64,000 bases of DNA, taken from NCBI RefSeq assembly GCF_019097595.1, contig NC_080717.1:10539336-10603335 (forward strand), read 5' to 3'. Shown piece by piece: positions 27,609-34,500 of this stretch. Position numbers and translations under genes: made by a program. Below the pieces are notes generated by a model. That model was given only the letters and a program-made list of their open reading frames with translations. It made no database searches and was not told the origin of the DNA. The stretch's first letter is position 1. Each line of letters opens with the position of its first letter. The DNA comes from Hemibagrus wyckioides (taxonomy: Eukaryota; Chordata; Actinopteri; Siluriformes; Bagridae).

Positions 27609-28834
27609 TTAAAAGGTGAATCGAGTCAGGACTGTCGGCTGCTTGTACCGCCAAAACGTGTGGCTGCTAGCACTGGCGCTAACTGTCTTCTCTTCATTAC
27701 TCGAACATCTTACAAATGTGCTTTTTAAAACAATTCAGACTGCTTAACCTGCTTATGTAACAATGAATGCATTTTGTTGTTGTTGTGTTTTAAACACAAC
27801 TGAGCATCCTGGTCAATAGCACGCGCGCAACTATTGAACAAAATAAAAGGGCAACGTTTTGATTAGCCAAGTGCGCGAGACTCTTTTGCGCAACGAACTA
27901 AAGAGCTAATGCGAGGTTATGTAAGTGGTTACATGTAAGAGGAATTAACGAGAGCTAGAATACTCGCCAATAAACCCGCTAGCTCCGTAAAGTTCGCTCA
28001 TATTTAAGTTAAATGCTGAAGAGATAACCACAGCTGACTTTAGCCGTGGAGGCTGCTAACTATCCGATAACCGACAGTGCACGTGAGCACCGAACAGGCA
28101 GTATAGCGCCATATAACCTGTCACGCAAAAACACATTAACTTGTAGGATTTTTTAAAAAGTTTCTTCATAGATTTGCATTGATTTCGTTTTTAGACGTGC
28201 ATATGCACCAACAAAATGTGAATAGGTTTGAAATAACCGTTTTTAGCAGTACACGAGAGCCGACATTATTTTTTAAAGCTGCATATTTTTAATGTACATA
28301 GTTTTTTCGCCCGCGAAGATTAGATCTGCTCGTGGAAGCCAGAACGTTTATCTCTCTAATGCGAGCATGTTAGCCTACAAGTATATGTATATGTACGATG
28401 AGACGCGCTTCTTAGTTGCTAGTTAGCTTCGTCTCGAGCTAACAGGATGTTATGATCGTTAGTTCTGGCTCTTTTAGTTACAAAAAGGAAAACACGGCGC
28501 AGATATGCACGTACAGAGACGCTGCTAAGTTAGCTCCTGAGCATGCTAAACTGCCTTATATCCATGCACTGACCGCATTGCATACTGCTAGTGATGCTAA
28601 AGAGGCTAACTAGTGCGAGTGGATGGAATATAATGACAATGAAGGAGCCGTAACAGTGATGTTATACACTTCACCCGCGCCGACATCCGCTGTTTTAACT
28701 GTTAAACCTGACAGATAACAACAATCGTTGCAATCTCGCTACATGTCTCAAGAGTAAAATTTAACTCACAACTCATTTTTTCCGGATTTTTCCCAATTTT
28801 TGATCCAATCAGTAGGGAGGATCAGCGCCGCCAT
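1..28834 (-). CDS. thoc2: thoc2, THO complex subunit 2 (5' part, exons 1-10, gene runs off the left edge)
   Basis: THOC2 is the large helical scaffold of the nuclear THO complex, which with UAP56 and ALYREF forms TREX and couples transcription to mRNA export. Ten minus-strand exons join in frame: 28834-28770, 25546-25491, 22184-22093, 17201-17150, 15327-15257, 14584-14463, 6846-6713, 6280-6120, 2625-2533, 1476-1321. Total is 1002 nt, 334 residues. All introns are GT-AG. The product opens [18 protein letters not shown] and contains [28 protein letters not shown] and [12 protein letters not shown], which match vertebrate THOC2 closely and in order. Human THOC2 is about 1590 residues, so roughly the first fifth is present: helical N-terminal region only, without the charged C-terminal tail. 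The start is the first ATG after the promoter and fits the family N-terminus. Introns are large (7.6 kb between exons 6 and 7) and full of transposon remnants. Identity is secure; the exact 5' UTR is not visible. Confidence 0.96.
1321..1476 (-). CDS. thoc2: thoc2 coding exon 10
   Basis: Encodes residues 283-334: [20 protein letters not shown], then [17 protein letters not shown] and a charged Lys/Glu/Asp run ending EEEKNEK. The charged run is a known low-complexity insert at this point in THOC2. The acceptor is CTCTAG and the donor GTATTC. No following exon is visible in the remaining 1320 bases to the left edge. Confidence 0.96.
1682..2190 (-). mobile_element. Tc1-like element, family A, internally deleted
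   Basis: Flanked by TA dinucleotides, with imperfect terminal inverted repeats (CACCAATCAGGCATAAC at left, the reverse of GCCGGATTGGTG at right). The minus strand encodes a decayed N-terminal Tc1 transposase with helix-turn-helix-like text ([32 protein letters not shown]). The DDE catalytic domain is deleted. It lies in thoc2 intron 9 and is nonautonomous. Confidence 0.88.
2533..2625 (-). CDS. thoc2: thoc2 coding exon 9
   Basis: Encodes residues 252-282: [19 protein letters not shown], then [12 protein letters not shown]. The acceptor is CGTCAG and the donor GTACGT. A GTACAT four bases upstream could be an alternative donor but would break the frame with exon 10. Confidence 0.96.
2626..6119. 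other. thoc2 intron 8
   Basis: 3.5 kb without coding sequence. An AT-rich stretch occupies about 3110-3270, a mariner copy 3813-4512, and A runs lie near 5070-5090 and 5597-5622. Open frames at 5252-5530 and 5668-5985 look like chance frames in AT-rich DNA. Nothing else was recognised. Confidence 0.6.
3813..4512 (-). mobile_element. mariner/Tc1 element, family B, decayed
   Basis: Bounded by TA and terminal inverted repeats related to TACACTATATTGCCAAAAG. The minus strand encodes the C-terminal end of a DDE transposase ([43 protein letters not shown]), then internal pieces. The catalytic core is broken by deletions and stops. The longest copy of this family in the window. Confidence 0.9.
6120..6280 (-). 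CDS. thoc2: thoc2 coding exon 8
   Basis: Encodes residues 198-251, including [20 protein letters not shown] and [18 protein letters not shown]. The acceptor is GTGCAG and the donor [18 protein letters not shown] appears two residues shorter than the human SYMSMCEPQTLCHI, judged from memory. Confidence 0.97.
6713..6846 (-). CDS. thoc2: thoc2 coding exon 7
   Basis: Encodes residues 153-197: [20 protein letters not shown], then [19 protein letters not shown] and IKSLI. The acceptor is TTGCAG and the donor GTACCG, which is weaker than the others but keeps the frame. This is the most conserved stretch seen here. Confidence 0.97.
7240..7312 (+). repeat. LINE/SINE 3' tail-like sequence
   Basis: 'tttccctcatgggatcaata' followed by 'aagaatatctatctatgcatccatcc' is the typical 3' end of an L2-type fish retroelement, with a short ATC/ATCC repeat tail. 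Only the tail was recognised. Confidence 0.55.
7993..8317 (-). mobile_element. mariner family B, truncated copy
   Basis: Starts TACACTATACTGCCAAAAG, with the transposase 3' region on the minus strand ([23 protein letters not shown] and NLIEHLWDE equivalents, interrupted). It breaks off at about 8317 within 'cttgctttgtgcactggtg', with no second terminal repeat. Confidence 0.82.
8867..9676 (-). mobile_element. Tc1-like element, family A, interrupted by a mariner
   Basis: Starts CACTGATCAGCCATAACATT, the family A terminal repeat, and ends with the degraded inverse ending at 9676 ('cctgtcagtggttttaatga'). The minus-strand transposase remnants are badly decayed. The element is split by a family B insertion at 9293-9576. 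Confidence 0.78.
9293..9576. mobile_element. foldback mariner family B copy nested in a Tc1
   Basis: Left half reads plus-strand transposase fragments ([34 protein letters not shown]). The right half is an inverted copy of the left terminal region, including 'actggaactaaggggccaag' and 'tcccaaaacttttgacaatg'. The element is therefore a long hairpin rather than a simple deletion derivative. Confidence 0.82.
11973..12489 (+). mobile_element. mariner family B, decayed copy
   Basis: Begins within the terminal repeat (CTTGCCAAAAGTTTTGGGAC) and ends CATAGTGTA. The plus strand carries both N-side ([20 protein letters not shown]) and C-side transposase fragments ([23 protein letters not shown]), with frameshifts and stops. 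Confidence 0.87.
12850..13025 (+). mobile_element. Tc1-like element, family C, 5' piece
   Basis: 'ttattaggtacacctgttca', then 'gccgggctggattgagcatt' matches the 5' region of the family C Tc1-like elements also found at 37960, 42040 and 30150. It is continued beyond a hAT-type MITE at 13377-13620. Confidence 0.72.
13026..13219. mobile_element. hAT-type MITE (GGGGTGTCCAA family)
   Basis: Palindromic element running from 'aaggggtgtccaatcttacc' to 'agataagactggacatgcct', with inner inverted text ('gcaggttttcattctaacta' against 'attggaatgaaaacctgc'). Related copies lie at 34081, 46509 and 60763. Confidence 0.8.
13377..13640 (+). mobile_element. Tc1-like element, family C, DDE-region piece
   Basis: Translation gives decayed DDE text around 'tggtctgatgaatctcagtt' (the W-S/L-DES motif of Tc1 transposases), then pieces of the RVWR region. 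It probably belongs to the same insertion as 12850-13025. Confidence 0.7.
13665..14115 (+). mobile_element. mariner element, family D, decayed
   Basis: 'acacccatatttggttcttc' at the left, 'gtgtccacaaacttttggcc' at the right end. The plus strand encodes broken transposase pieces, including 'gacctcaaccccactgaaca' (the DLNPTEH motif) and SLPRRVDGV. Same family as 50493 and 61405. Confidence 0.83.
14463..14584 (-). CDS. thoc2: thoc2 coding exon 6
   Basis: Encodes [31 protein letters not shown] and [10 protein letters not shown] (113-153, the last codon split). The acceptor is CCCAG and the donor [19 protein letters not shown] is nearly identical in all vertebrates. Confidence 0.95.
15257..15327 (-). 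CDS. thoc2: thoc2 coding exon 5
   Basis: Encodes [20 protein letters not shown] and GACL (89-112). The acceptor is CTGTGCAG and the donor GTAAGC. It joins exons 4 and 6 in frame. Confidence 0.94.
15328..17149. other. thoc2 intron 4
   Basis: No coding sequence. Contains two SINE-like pieces (15888-15965, 16087-16255), an unidentified repeat-like block at 15430-15640, and a very AT-rich stretch at 16780-17120. Confidence 0.6.
16087..16255 (+). repeat. SINE-like dispersed repeat
   Basis: 'ttacagcatttggtagatgc', 'ccttatccgaagacttaaat', then 'tgctcaggagcccagtggtg' and 'ccttctggtcagcaaaccaa' correspond to a short fish retroposon body that recurs in part at 15888-15965. Confidence 0.6.
17150..17201 (-). 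CDS. thoc2: thoc2 coding exon 4
   Basis: Encodes [17 protein letters not shown] (72-88) plus the first base of Asp89. The acceptor is TTTCAG and the donor GTGAGC. It was too short to be found as an open reading frame and was identified by homology to the vertebrate REDMPSILADVFCILD stretch. Confidence 0.93.
18547..19087 (-). mobile_element. Tc1-like element, family A, internally deleted
   Basis: TA-flanked, with terminal repeats starting CACAGATCGAGCATAAC and ending CTGATCGGTG. It retains the N-terminal transposase region on the minus strand ([24 protein letters not shown]-like segments), and the catalytic part is missing. Confidence 0.88.
19992..20105 (+). repeat. MITE terminus, 'ggctayg-ttacactaatccg' family
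   Basis: 'ggctatgtttacattaatcc' and 'ctccacttccacattatagt' match 26614-26695 ('ggctacgtctacactaatcc', 'attccacgtccacattatcg'), so two partial copies of one element family are present. Confidence 0.65.
20195..20438 (+). repeat. tRNA-derived SINE
   Basis: Begins 'agctcaagtggtagcttaag', a tRNA-like A box, with a B-box-like 'cgggattcaagcccc' about 45 bases on, then a body ending 'gtatatgtgacaaagacaac'. A second copy in reverse lies at 35612-35800 and a short one at 51131-51230. Confidence 0.78.
21160..21990. mobile_element. MITE-like element with repeated 'ttcacactgcacga' motif
   Basis: The motif TTCACACTGCACGA or close variants occurs at about 21181, 21223, 21268, 21299 and 21786, and an inverted 'aaaatcgtgcagtt' closes the block near 21970. 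This suggests a terminal-inverted-repeat DNA transposon remnant. No transposase was recognised, and the superfamily is not assigned. Confidence 0.5.
22093..22184 (-). CDS. thoc2: thoc2 coding exon 3
   Basis: Encodes residues 41-71, including [13 protein letters not shown] and [10 protein letters not shown]. The acceptor CTCTCTGCAG and donor GTGAGT are strong. It ends in phase 0. ALYEL-HVI is a conserved helix of the N-terminal THOC2 region. Confidence 0.94.
23125..23392 (+). repeat. mixed CA/GA microsatellite
   Basis: About 270 bases of purine-rich GACA, GAGA and CACA runs with interspersed cagacaggcacatacaca units. The open frames here are products of the repeat. Confidence 0.95.
24597..25172. 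mobile_element. foldback mariner family B copy
   Basis: The left arm carries plus-strand transposase text ([20 protein letters not shown], then [12 protein letters not shown]). From about 24957 the same region returns in reverse ('ctccgctctaattcatccca' against 'tgggatgaattagagtggac') and closes with an inverted terminal repeat. A lone terminal fragment lies just beyond, at 25219-25243. Confidence 0.87.
25491..25546 (-). CDS. thoc2: thoc2 coding exon 2
   Basis: Encodes [19 protein letters not shown] (residues 22-40, plus the first base of Asp41). The acceptor is TTGTAG and the donor GTGAGT. The residues following FLQLC differ from the human sequence as I remember it, which is usual for this less conserved N-terminal stretch. 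Confidence 0.93.
26398..26625 (-). mobile_element. Tc1-like family A fragment
   Basis: 'caccgatcaaccagaacact' is the terminal repeat, followed directly by a DDE-region piece ('tgatgcatcctggtgccatc', 'aaaagaaaacgtaattcatg') read on the minus strand. Most of the interior is deleted. Confidence 0.78.
26690..27116. mobile_element. foldback mariner family B copy
   Basis: The left arm (26720-26880) reads the transposase C-terminal region forward. From 26881 it reads 'ctccgctctaactcatccca', the reverse complement of the left arm's 'tgggatgatttagggcggag'. It ends 'ttttggcaatatagtgta'. Third foldback of the family in the window. Confidence 0.85.
27505..27605 (+). repeat. (GT)n microsatellite
   Basis: Two GT tracts (27505-27522 and 27552-27606) separated by a 30-base spacer. 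Likely polymorphic. Confidence 0.97.
28770..28834 (-). CDS. thoc2: thoc2 coding exon 1
   Basis: Encodes residues 1-21 plus two bases of Phe22, beginning [18 protein letters not shown]. Donor GTGAGT follows at 28769. The context of the ATG (GGGAAGATGGCGG) is a good Kozak sequence, and the N-terminus matches the vertebrate family start, including the invariant WIKNWEKSG. Confidence 0.95.
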
Positions 28835-28948
28835 CTTCCCCACTACACCACCACACTGTTGCCCGGATGTTCAGCACAACGCTCCGGGGTCAAGGGGCGT
28901 TGTTTTCCCCCTACCCGTTTTCCGACGCATCCTATCACCCGCGCTATG

Positions 28949-29029
28949 ATTGGCTCACGATTCACACTCGCATGAAGTATGACGTTTCTTATTGGCCGGC
29001 GGTTGTGCAAGTTTGCGTGAACAGCCAAT
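28949..29029. promoter_or_regulatory. thoc2 proximal promoter, CCAAT boxes
   Basis: ATTGG (inverted CCAAT) occurs at 28949-28953 and 28991-28995, a direct CCAAT at 25-29 bases later (29025-29029), and TGACGT at 28980-28985. Relative to the minus-strand thoc2 start the first two CCAAT boxes are correctly oriented, 115-160 bases upstream of the ATG. A NF-Y-type housekeeping promoter is inferred. The TSS is not visible. Confidence 0.6.
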
Positions 29030-29077
29030 TAGAGTGTAGACTGCCTGATCTGTCAGGTTACAGGTGTTGGGAAAAAA

Positions 29078-29096
29078 TCACGTCAAAGTGACGTGA
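29078..29096. promoter_or_regulatory. palindromic paired CRE-like site
   Basis: TCACGTCAAAGTGACGTGA: two perfect inverted copies of TGACGTGA separated by three bases. TGACGTGA is a CRE/ATF-like word. It lies 244 bases upstream of the thoc2 ATG and is oriented equally toward both genes. Binding by ATF/CREB-family factors is an inference. Confidence 0.55.
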
Positions 29097-29134
29097 GTTT
29101 GGAGACGCCGGTGTTTGGCCTGCTCTTTAAAGAG

Positions 29135-29581
29135 TAGTGATGGGAAGTTCGGATGATTTTAGTGACTCGGATCTTTGAAGTTCGGAACATTTTAGTGTCT
29201 CGGATCTTTGAAGTTCGGATCATTTTAGTGACTCGGATCTTTGACGTTCGGATCATTTTAATGACTCGAATCTTTGAAGTTCGGATCATTTTAGTGACTC
29301 GGATCTTTGAATCTTGTTCAGCAAAATGAACTGATCTTTTGACGAGTTCACGTCGTTCATTTCAGCAGAATATAATTACAGTGTTACGTGTTAACAGCCA
29401 ATTACCTCGACACATCTACTTAGGCTTACGTTAATCACATTTAGAATAAGACAAACTAGATGAATAAGATGAAGATCGCGCGCATGCGCAGTCAATACAA
29501 AATGAACGACTCGCTCTCTGAGTCGACTTCTTGTTCCCGAGTAATATTAACGATTCGTACAAAATGAACGACACATCACTA
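29135..29581. mobile_element. hAT-like MITE with internal tandem array
   Basis: Terminal words TAGTGATG (29135) and CATCACTA (29574-29581) are exact inverse copies; the family text 'tagtgatgggaagttcggat' and 'gaactgatcttttgacgagt' is common in fish DNA transposons. No transposase was seen. No clear 8-bp target duplication was found (ttaaagag against aaagctgg), so the hAT assignment rests on recall of the family. Confidence 0.7.
29149..29318 (+). repeat. 33-bp tandem array, about 5 copies
   Basis: Unit 'cggatcattttagtgactcg' plus 'gatctttgaagtt' repeats about five times with few mismatches. 33 bp equals 11 codons, so the minus strand gives an open frame with repeated MIRTSKIRVTK; this is a by-product of the period and is not proposed as a gene. 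Confidence 0.9.
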
Positions 29582-30139
29582 AAAGCTGGACATGTCGAAT
29601 GTGCCGTGTGTATGTCTACAAGCAAGAAGCATTGTTTTAAAACTTTCTATCCATTGTTTTAGCTAACATCTGTATTTCAGCTGTGCTCAGCATCTGTGTC
29701 ACATCTGTCTTCAGATGAAAGCCATACAGAAAAAGAAATCATGCCTCTCATCTATCACAAAAGGATTTTTTTAAATGCATGATGTAAAGTTTACTTAAAA
29801 TTTTAGGAAAGATTCTCCAGTGTCAGTGCTTTGTTCAGTAACAGTCAGGTGGAAAGCTGTTCCTTTCATTTTAGTTCATTCTTCCGAGTAAGGACTCAGT
29901 AATCTCAATAACGTGACAAGCCGTAATGCTCACCCCATGAGAGAGAAAAAAGAGAGGGCGTGATTATTTCTAGCTGCTATAATGTACATTCGCCATACAC
30001 ATACCGGCTGTAACTACCAACCCTTGTACAGTTCAGAGATGTAGCCAAGCCCTGACCTGATGCTTGAAAGGAACAGAGAAGGAGAGTAGAAGCAATGCCA
30101 CTGGCTCACAGTTGGTGCAGGGCCGAGTACCTGCAAGGG

Positions 30140-30395
30140 CGGGCCAGTTGCAATGGACCCATCATATTTTGCATATCAGAATGAAGAAAATATGTGATCT
30201 CTGTGACTTTAACTGTGGCATGGTTGTTGGTACCATATAGGCCGGTTTGAGTATTTCAAAAACTACTGATCTCTTGGATTTTTGGTCAGAGAGATCAGAG
30301 ACAAATGGCTGGACTGGTTAAAGCTGTCAGGATGTTGTCAGGAACATCTGGACAGTTCCCTGCCAGGCCTGGAGAGGGCACTGGCAGGTGAACCT
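30140..30395 (+). mobile_element. Tc1-like family C, 5' fragment
   Basis: 'tatgtgatctctgtgacttt', 'aactgtggcatggttgttgg' and 'ggccggtttgagtatttcaa' match the N-terminal coding region (DF-RGMIVGA-GLSIS-type text) of family C. Ends raggedly. Confidence 0.72.
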
Positions 30396-31035
30396 TGGAA
30401 GCCTGCTTCTTTGTGTGTATTTTGTGCCACGCCTTTCCCATTGTTCTCCTTACCCTGTTGTGTCGCCTATTCCCAATTAACCTTAATGTGTAGCCTTTTA
30501 AATAGGGATCCTTGCGTACCTATCTTTGTTGGTCATTGTTGAATGTTCCATGGTCTGGTTAAAGTCATGTTGGAGTTTATGTTAGAGGTTTTGTTTGTTT
30601 TAGTTTAGTTAGTGTTATGTTAGTCTAGTGATTAGGTTCGTCTTCCCCATGTCTGTCTGTCTGTGTGAATAAAGCTGTGCTTCGTGGAATCCTGCGTATG
30701 GGTCTGTCTCCATGGCGTGCCGGAGCATGCACACCACGGAGGTCTCGGTTCGAGCCCCGCACAGGGCTGGGCGACCGGCCGTGACCGACGTCTACAATAA
30801 CTCAAGCAATCACTCTTTGCAAATAAAAGCATGTCAGAAAGCACAACACATCAAACCTAGTGGCAGACGAGCTACACAATCAGAAGAGCACGTCACTGAT
30901 GTCCTCTTGTATTGATGTACTGTTCATTTGCACAGTTTCTAATATTGGCACTTCTGGTAGATGCTAAGCAGCATTTCGTTGCTATGTACCTGTACTTTGC
31001 AATGACAAAGTTCTATCTATCTATCTATCTATCTA
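30395..31035 (+). repeat. retroelement-like block with TATC tail
   Basis: Contains 'gtgtgaataaagctgtgctt' (AATAAA at 30667-30672) and, further on, 'tttcgttgctatgtacctgt' and 'tgcaatgacaaagttctatc', followed by a (TATC)n tail (31015-31034). The tail is typical of fish LINE 3' ends. The first part may be a solo LTR or SINE-like body, but this was not established. Confidence 0.5.
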
Positions 31036-31419
31036 AATAACACTGTCCATGCAGACTAATGCATAATAATTTGAAAATCAATGAATATAAAAATAAGAAA
31101 ACAAATATTGATACAATAAAATTACGCACGAATTAAGTCTGTAAATTAGTAAATAAACTTTGAACAAGTATTTTTTTTTAAAAAAACGAGTAAATGAATT
31201 AAAAATGAAGTATTCACCTTACAAACAATAAATATACAAAATCAGCCTACAGTCAGAAATACAAATATAGGAATTAAATATATAAATAACGTTTACGTAC
31301 GTTTAAGAGCTAATTAAAAAACTCGAATTAACTTTAAAATAAATTACAATACAAAAAAAAAACTAAATACAATAAGATTTTATATCTTCTCTTTTATTTT
31401 GAAAGGCGGTGGCACGCGC

Positions 31420-31433
31420 CCAATCTGTCCAAT
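31420..31433. promoter_or_regulatory. magt1 proximal promoter, twin CCAAT boxes
   Basis: CCAAT at 31420-31424 and 31429-31433, 60-73 bases upstream of the magt1 ATG, in a short GC-rich stretch after an AT-rich block. The TSS probably lies between 31440 and 31490. No TATA box in a usual position. Confidence 0.6.
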
Positions 31434-31492
31434 AGAAAAGTTACATGAGTGTAAGGGAGTAGCGCTCGTGCTTCGCCGTGGCACTTTCGGAA

Positions 31493-31573
31493 ATGTTGCT
31501 TAAACTTTTGCTCGCGCTTTGCTTTGTCCTGTGCTTTTACGGAGCTCCGTCAAATGGACAGAAGAAGAAAGAG
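31493..31573 (+). CDS. magt1: magt1 exon 1 (signal peptide)
   Basis: Encodes residues 1-27: [20 protein letters not shown], then NGQKKKE. A hydrophobic core of about 14 residues followed by a small-residue stretch is a typical signal peptide, with cleavage likely near Gly22-Gln23. Donor GTCAGT. Confidence 0.93.
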
Positions 31574-34500
31574 GTCAGTGAGTTATGTTTGTGGTCGCGG
31601 AGAGTTCATGGGGCTGTTTTAAAGTCTCCGAGCTGTCAGTTAATCCGTTTAGCCCGGTGTTTGCTAGCCGAGCTAAACCTCATCCGCCACTCTGCTTCTC
31701 TAACTGATGTATGATATGCAGGATGTGCGCGAGCTACACAGTGCATTATAAAACCTTTGTTAGTTAGTGCATTAGTAATGTGAGCTCTAGGTGTGTCTAG
31801 CACTGAGGTGTTAGATCTAGTATGCACAAAAATCTAGATATATCAGAAAGGTAAGCTGTCATGGTTGGCTTGAATTACCTGTTTATATAATAGCTATAAA
31901 ATAACTAAATCCACGTCTACATTTCCAATATTTCCGTAATTACACTACTCTACAGTGTGAATAAACCTTTTATTTCCTACCCTTCTTATCCTGAAACAAA
32001 GGAAGGTAAGCAAATGAGTCCGGAAGTAAAGCTAAACAAATGAGCTGTTCAGGAGAGACAGAAACCACTGTTTCTGTCTTGCAAAAAAAAAAAGGGTTGT
32101 GAGGTGAATGTAAATATGCAGCAAGTGAAAATACACTATGTTGCCAAAAGTTTTGGGACGTCTGCCTTTACATACACATGAATGTAATATGGAGTTGGCC
32201 CGACCTTTGCAGCTATAACAGCTTCAACTCTTCTGGGAAGACACAAGGTTTAGGAGTGTGTTTATGGGAATTTTTGACCATTCCTCTAGAAGTGCATTTG
32301 TGAGGTCAGGCACTGATGTTGGATGAGAAGGCCTGGCTCACAGTCTCCGCCCTAAATCATCCCAAAGGTGTTCTATCAGGTTGAGGTCAGGACTCTGTGA
32401 AGTTCCTCCACACCAAACTCGCTCATCCATGTCTTTATGGATCTTGCTTTGATGGAACAGGAAGCGGTCATCCCCAAACTTTTCCCACAAAGTTGGGAGC
32501 ATGAAATTGTCCAAAATGTCTTGGTATGCTGAAGCATTAAGAGTTCCTTTCACTGGAACTAAGGGGCCAAGCCCAACTACTGAAAAACAACCCCTGAATT
32601 TAATGATTTGAAGGGGTGTCCCAAAACTTTTGGCAATATAGTGTATGCTGAAATGACGCTTATCCAGGTTGACATTATTGAGCCTGGTCTTTAAGTGCTT
32701 GCTGTGTAGTGATAAAGGGTGAGCTTGTCCTTGTTCAGGAAGCACGGCTGTACATAGTACAGATAGAAATTCGAGTCAAACCAAAAATCAGGAACTGATG
32801 GTAAACAAATGAGTTTTTCTTCTCCGATCTGTAAGTACAGGACTTTTAGACGATCACAGAGCTCCCTGTTCTTTCAGCTGTACATATGGAATAATAATAA
32901 TGATAATAATATTAATAGTAATAGTAATAAAAATAGTGTGTTGGTTTATTTGTCTGTCCTAAATTGTATATTGTGTCCATGCTTTCATTCTGAAAGTAAT
33001 CTGACTGATAAAACTGAAGTAAGTCAGTTATACGTGTTGTGTTGAATAATTGTCCTCAGACGCTGCTCTCTGAAAAAGTGGGACAGATGATGGACTGGGC
33101 TGCGAAGAGAGCCGTGATCCGAATGAACGGAGACAAGTTCAGGAGATTTGTTCGAGCGCCTCCACGCAACTACTCCGTCATCATCATGTTCACGGCCCTG
33201 CAGCCTCAGAGGCAGTGTGGAGTCTGCAGGTGAGAAGATACACAGGATGAATACTTTGCTTGGGTTATAGCTGGGTTCAAAACAAAATATTTGTGATAAG
33301 CCACAAAGCCAGTTAAATCTACTTATCACTCAGTGGATAAACAAGTATAAACATCTGCTTGGCACCTGGCTATGTTTATGTCACGAATCATGAGCAAATT
33401 TTGCTATAATAACAACTTCATTAAAGGGAACACGGATAGCATGGACCTGTGAATGTTTGTTTGTAAGAATTAGATCGGAGACTGCGAGCCAGACCAAAAC
33501 TGGGATGTCTGCCTTTACATGCACATGAATGTAATATGGAATTGGCCTGCACTTTGCAGCTATAACAGCTTCAACTCTTCCGGGAATACACAAGGTTTAG
33601 GAGTGTGTTTATGGGAATTTTTGACCATTCCTCTAGAAGTGCATTTGTGAGGTCAGACACTGATGTTGGATGAGAAGGCCTGGCTCGTAGTGTCTGCTCT
33701 AATTCATCCCAAAAGGTGTTCTATCTGGTTTAGATCAGGACTCTGTGCACTGTGTTCCTCCACACCAAACTCACTCATCCATGTCTTTATGGACCTTGCT
33801 TTGTGCACTGGTGTGCAGTCATGTTGGAACAGGAAGTGGTCATCCCCAAACTTTGTTCCCACAAAGCTTGGAGCATGAAATTGTCCAAAATGTCTTGGTA
33901 TGCTGAAGCATTAAGAGTTCCTTTCACTGGAAGTAAGGGGACAAGGCCAACCCCTGAAAAACAGCACTTGAATTCAATGATTTGGTGGGGTGTCCCAAAA
34001 CGTTTGGCAATATAGTGTATCAGGTGTAGATATCATGGCTAACAGCATGCTACAGGTATAGTTGCATGAATAGCCTAGGTTAGGGGTGTCCAAACTTATC
34101 CACAAAGGGCCAGTGTTGGTGCAGGTTGTATACCAATTAAACAGAAGCTACATCTGATTCCAGCTGTTTAATCAACTCTTCTTGAATGAAAACCTGCACC
34201 CATACCAGCCCTTTGTGGATAAGATTGGACACCCCTGGCCCAGGTTACATTAATGAAAACTTAAATCACCTTTTTGTCCATTCCTCGAGCTCCGGTTCTG
34301 GCATTTAAACAGTATCTGTAATCGAGCATGAGGAATCTGTAATAGAGCGTGAGGATGACCAACCTGAGCAATCAGGGTAGTGTAGGAGTGAGTCTGGGCG
34401 TTAAAAATTAAATCACAAGCCCTCAAAGCTATTCACACATATAAATCATGCAAGGAAAATGTTATGAGTATGCATAGAGAATGTTTATTAGAACATGCAA

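Larger units (their letters stand above)
25547..28769. other. thoc2 intron 1
   Basis: 3.2 kb. It contains a Tc1 fragment (26398-26625), a foldback mariner (26690-27116) and a GT microsatellite. From about 27750 to 28769 the sequence is moderately GC-rich and repeat-poor with scattered gctagc-type words; regulatory content near the promoter is possible but nothing specific is seen. The 25783-26139 frame is not recognised. Confidence 0.6.
28835..31492. other. thoc2-magt1 divergent intergenic region
   Basis: 2658 bases between the two start codons, which point away from each other. Holds the thoc2 proximal promoter, a hAT-like MITE with a tandem array, a Tc1 family C fragment, a retroelement-like block and an AT-rich stretch (31050-31390) before the magt1 promoter. 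Confidence 0.85.

Noticed and set aside
29083..29289. Minus-strand frame with repeated MIRTSKIRVTK
   Set aside because: Arises from a 33-bp tandem array whose length is a multiple of three; lies in a MITE and has no homologue that I know.
29135..29581. CRISPR-like array
   Set aside because: The 33-bp units are directly adjacent without unique spacers, and the organism is a eukaryote.
31478..31492. Upstream GTG as the magt1 start
   Set aside because: It would add MALSE-type residues before a good signal peptide that already begins at the ATG at 31493. Family N-termini fit the ATG.
32338..32745. 135-codon transposase frame as an active gene
   Set aside because: It lacks the N-terminal DNA-binding region and part of the DDE core, and sits in a truncated mariner with intact TIRs.
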